DNA from: Verrucomicrobiales bacterium
GTDB lineage: Bacteria; Verrucomicrobiota; Verrucomicrobiia; Verrucomicrobiales; DEV007
DNA: 5,874 bases
Assembly: GCA_007123695.1 (NCBI GenBank)
Contig: SLGN01000497.1
Span: 1-5,874 of the forward strand
Direction of reading: 5' to 3'
Part shown: positions 4,316-5,874 of the stretch, piece after piece
Numbering within the stretch: position 1 is the stretch's first letter
How the letters are laid out: the number at the start of each line of letters is the position of its first letter
Notes under the pieces: generated by a model
Database searches by the model: none
Seen by the model: the letters and a program-made list of their open reading frames with translations, nothing else
What the model was told of the DNA's origin: nothing
Position numbers and translations under genes: made by a program

Positions 4316-5874
4316 TCAGAACGCCTTGGCCTTCGCCCCCGTCTTCCCTTTCCCACCGGCCTTGGCCTTGCCTTTCCCCTTGGCCTTTCCTCCCTTCCCC
4401 TTGCCGCCTTTTGCAGCGGACGCGGGAGGGAGGGGTCCGGGCGCAAAGGCAGGGTCGCCGGCGTCGGCGGGCATTTTCGAATTCCAATCGAGCACGGCTT
4501 CGCGCAGCCTCGCGGCGGTCTCGGGGTGCTCTTCGACGAGGTTCGACGACTCGTAGGGGTCGTCGGCGATGTCGTAGAGCTGGGCGTTGCTGAGGTCGAG
4601 GTTGACAAGGTATTTCCAATTGCCCTCGACGGCGGCGAGGTCGGGGTTGTCCTCGTCGGATCCATGACCGAAGCCGGGCCTGTCGGGAGGGCGGCGGAAG
4701 AAAATGGGGGCCTTGCGGCTTTCCTGCGAGTTCCCGAGGAGCGTGTCGAGGAGGTCCTCGCCGTCGAGCTGGTGGCCCTCGGGAAGGGGAATGCCGGCGA
4801 GTCGATAGAGGGACCGGTTGAGGTCGAGGGAGCACAGCACCGAGCTGCGGTTCACCGCCCCGGCGCTGCCGTCGGCGAGCAGGCCCGGCCCCCAGACGAC
4901 GAGGGGCGAGCGGATGCCGCCCTCGTAGAGCCAGGTCTTGCCCCCGCGGAGAGGTTCGGCGCTGCCGACGCCCATTTCGGGGCCGTTGTCGGAGCAGAAA
5001 ACGATGAGGGTGTTGTCGCGCAGCGCGGGATCGTCGCGGATGCGGTCGAAAAGCGGGCCGAGCTGCGCGTCCATTTCCTCGACGACGGCTTCGTAGCGCT
5101 CGCGGCGGTCTTCGGACCAGCGATCGAGGGAGGGGAACCAGGGTCCGTGGGGATCGTCGGGCCAGACGTTCACGTAAAAAGGCTGGTCGGTTGCGCCGGC
5201 ACGGTCGATGAAGCGCAGGGCGGCGGCGGCGAAACCCCCGGTGATTTCCTCGCGCGGGGTCCAGACGGCGGGCCGCCCGAGCCGCACCGCGTCGGCCCAG
5301 ATCCTCTTCGGCTCGGGCTCCTGCGGGGTCCGGACCAGGGGCAGCAGCTTGTGGCCCATGCCCTCGAAGTTGGCGAGGCTGCGGTCGAAGCCGTAGTCGG
5401 CGATGGGCGGAGCGTTGTCGACGTCGCGCTGGCCACCCATGTGCCATTTGCCGAAGTGTCCGGTGGCGTAGCCGGAGCGGCGCAGCTCGCGGGCGAGGAC
5501 GGGGGCGGCGGGATCGAGCCACTGCGCCACGCCGCGTTCGTGGTTGTTGCGCCGGTTGTTGAGGAAGGAGGTGATGCGCCAGCGGTGGGGATACTGTCCG
5601 GTGGTGGCGGCGACGCGCGAGGGCGAGCAGATGGGCGAGTTCACGTAGAAGCGCTCGAAGCGCAGGCCCTCGGCGGCGAGGCGGTCGATGTTCGGAGTCG
5701 AGATGCGCGAGCTGCCGAAGCAGGAGAGATCGGACCACCCGAGGTCGTCGACGAAGACGAAGACGATGTTGGGCCGACCGGGCTCGCCGCGGCGGATCGG
5801 CTCTCCGTAGACCGCGCGGAGGTCGCCGGTGGCCTCCATCCAGTCTTCGATCTCGATGGAAAGAGCCTCGACCC
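4316..5874 (-). CDS. Type I (S1 family) sulfatase, 5' partial, probably the C-terminal domain of a larger protein
   Basis: The enzyme hydrolyses sulfate esters using a formylglycine made from Cys by a maturase (FGE or anSME). Numbering from the Met at 5839: metal-binding D31-D32 in VDDLGWSD; the sulfatase signature C71-S-P-S-R75 followed by AATTG, with C71 the formylglycine site; GKWHMG (K131, H133); DDPHGPW (H231); SDNGPE (D284, N285); and K301 in GGKTWLYEGG. The C-terminal subdomain ends with YDIADDPYESSNL (422-434) and a DW helix near 451. A Lys/Gly/Ala tail follows (477-507). The Met at 5839 gives no signal peptide, and the frame stays open to the window edge, adding VEALSIEIEDW. That stretch with WMEATGD resembles the closing helix of another sulfatase, so the true start lies outside the window. 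The substrate and S1 subfamily cannot be assigned; a sulfated glycan is likely by family. Confidence 0.93.
   Translation of the reverse strand, partial: VEALSIEIEDWMEATGDLRAVYGEPIRRGEPGRPNIVFVFVDDLGWSDLSCFGSSRISTPNIDRLAAEGLRFERFYVNSPICSPSRVAATTGQYPHRWRITSFLNNRRNNHERGVAQWLDPAAPVLARELRRSGYATGHFGKWHMGGQRDVDNAPPIADYGFDRSLANFEGMGHKLLPLVRTPQEPEPKRIWADAVRLGRPAVWTPREEITGGFAAAALRFIDRAGATDQPFYVNVWPDDPHGPWFPSLDRWSEDRRERYEAVVEEMDAQLGPLFDRIRDDPALRDNTLIVFCSDNGPEMGVGSAEPLRGGKTWLYEGGIRSPLVVWGPGLLADGSAGAVNRSSVLCSLDLNRSLYRLAGIPLPEGHQLDGEDLLDTLLGNSQESRKAPIFFRRPPDRPGFGHGSDEDNPDLAAVEGNWKYLVNLDLSNAQLYDIADDPYESSNLVEEHPETAARLREAVLDWNSKMPADAGDPAFAPGPLPPASAAKGGKGKGGKAKGKGKAKAGGKGKTGAKAKAF
4319..4414 (-). repeat. Low-complexity coding repeat: Lys/Gly/Ala tail of the sulfatase
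   Basis: The last 31 residues (477-507) contain 12 Lys and otherwise only Gly, Ala, one Thr and a final Phe, with no acidic residue. The DNA is a run of imperfect GCC-TTG-GCC-TTT-CCC-type triplets that could expand or shrink by slippage. It lies beyond the end of the folded sulfatase domain and is probably disordered. A role in binding anionic glycans or the cell surface is an inference. Confidence 0.8.

Noticed and set aside
4047..5738. 563-residue minus-strand frame rich in Arg and Pro
   Set aside because: It is an out-of-frame shadow of the sulfatase and receptor genes caused by high GC. Its composition is unlike a real protein and it has no domain.

Overview
The window holds four protein genes on a GC-rich chromosome fragment, probably from a Verrucomicrobiota-type (PVC group) bacterium. 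The clues are a Gram-negative outer-membrane receptor, an S1-type sulfatase, and a pseudopilin with Ala instead of Gly before the prepilin cleavage site. This placement is an inference from gene style; there is no marker gene in the window.

Layout. (1) 1-937, plus strand: the C-terminal three quarters of a GspF/PilC-family inner-membrane platform protein, cut by the window edge. (2) 938-1082: a GC-rich hairpin spacer followed by a TTGACA-type promoter lying directly against the next start codon. (3) 1083-1667, plus strand: a GspG-like pseudopilin with an extra mid-protein segment that carries an EF-hand/dockerin-like calcium loop. (4) 1668-2278: 611 bases without a convincing gene. It has a likely terminator, then an AT-richer stretch packed with palindromes and inverted repeats, a degenerate B12-box-like motif, and a hairpin ending in seven T. 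(5) 2279-4258, plus strand: a complete TonB-dependent outer-membrane receptor of BtuB type. (6) 4259-4315: a short convergent spacer with a strong GC hairpin. (7) 5874-4316, minus strand: a type I sulfatase whose reading frame is still open at the window edge.

The first two genes belong to one machine: GspF is the membrane platform that works with pseudopilins in type II secretion or a related pilus. The receptor imports a scarce nutrient, by family resemblance a corrinoid, across the outer membrane. The sulfatase would strip sulfate esters from carbohydrate-like substrates. Nothing shows that the receptor and sulfatase are co-regulated; they converge.

The two most interesting points are these. 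First, the sulfatase frame continues upstream of its only plausible internal Met with residues resembling the C-terminal end of another sulfatase, which suggests a tandem two-domain sulfatase; it also ends in a Lys/Gly/Ala tail. Second, the structured leader before the BtuB-like receptor may be a divergent or decayed cobalamin riboswitch, or another structured RNA.
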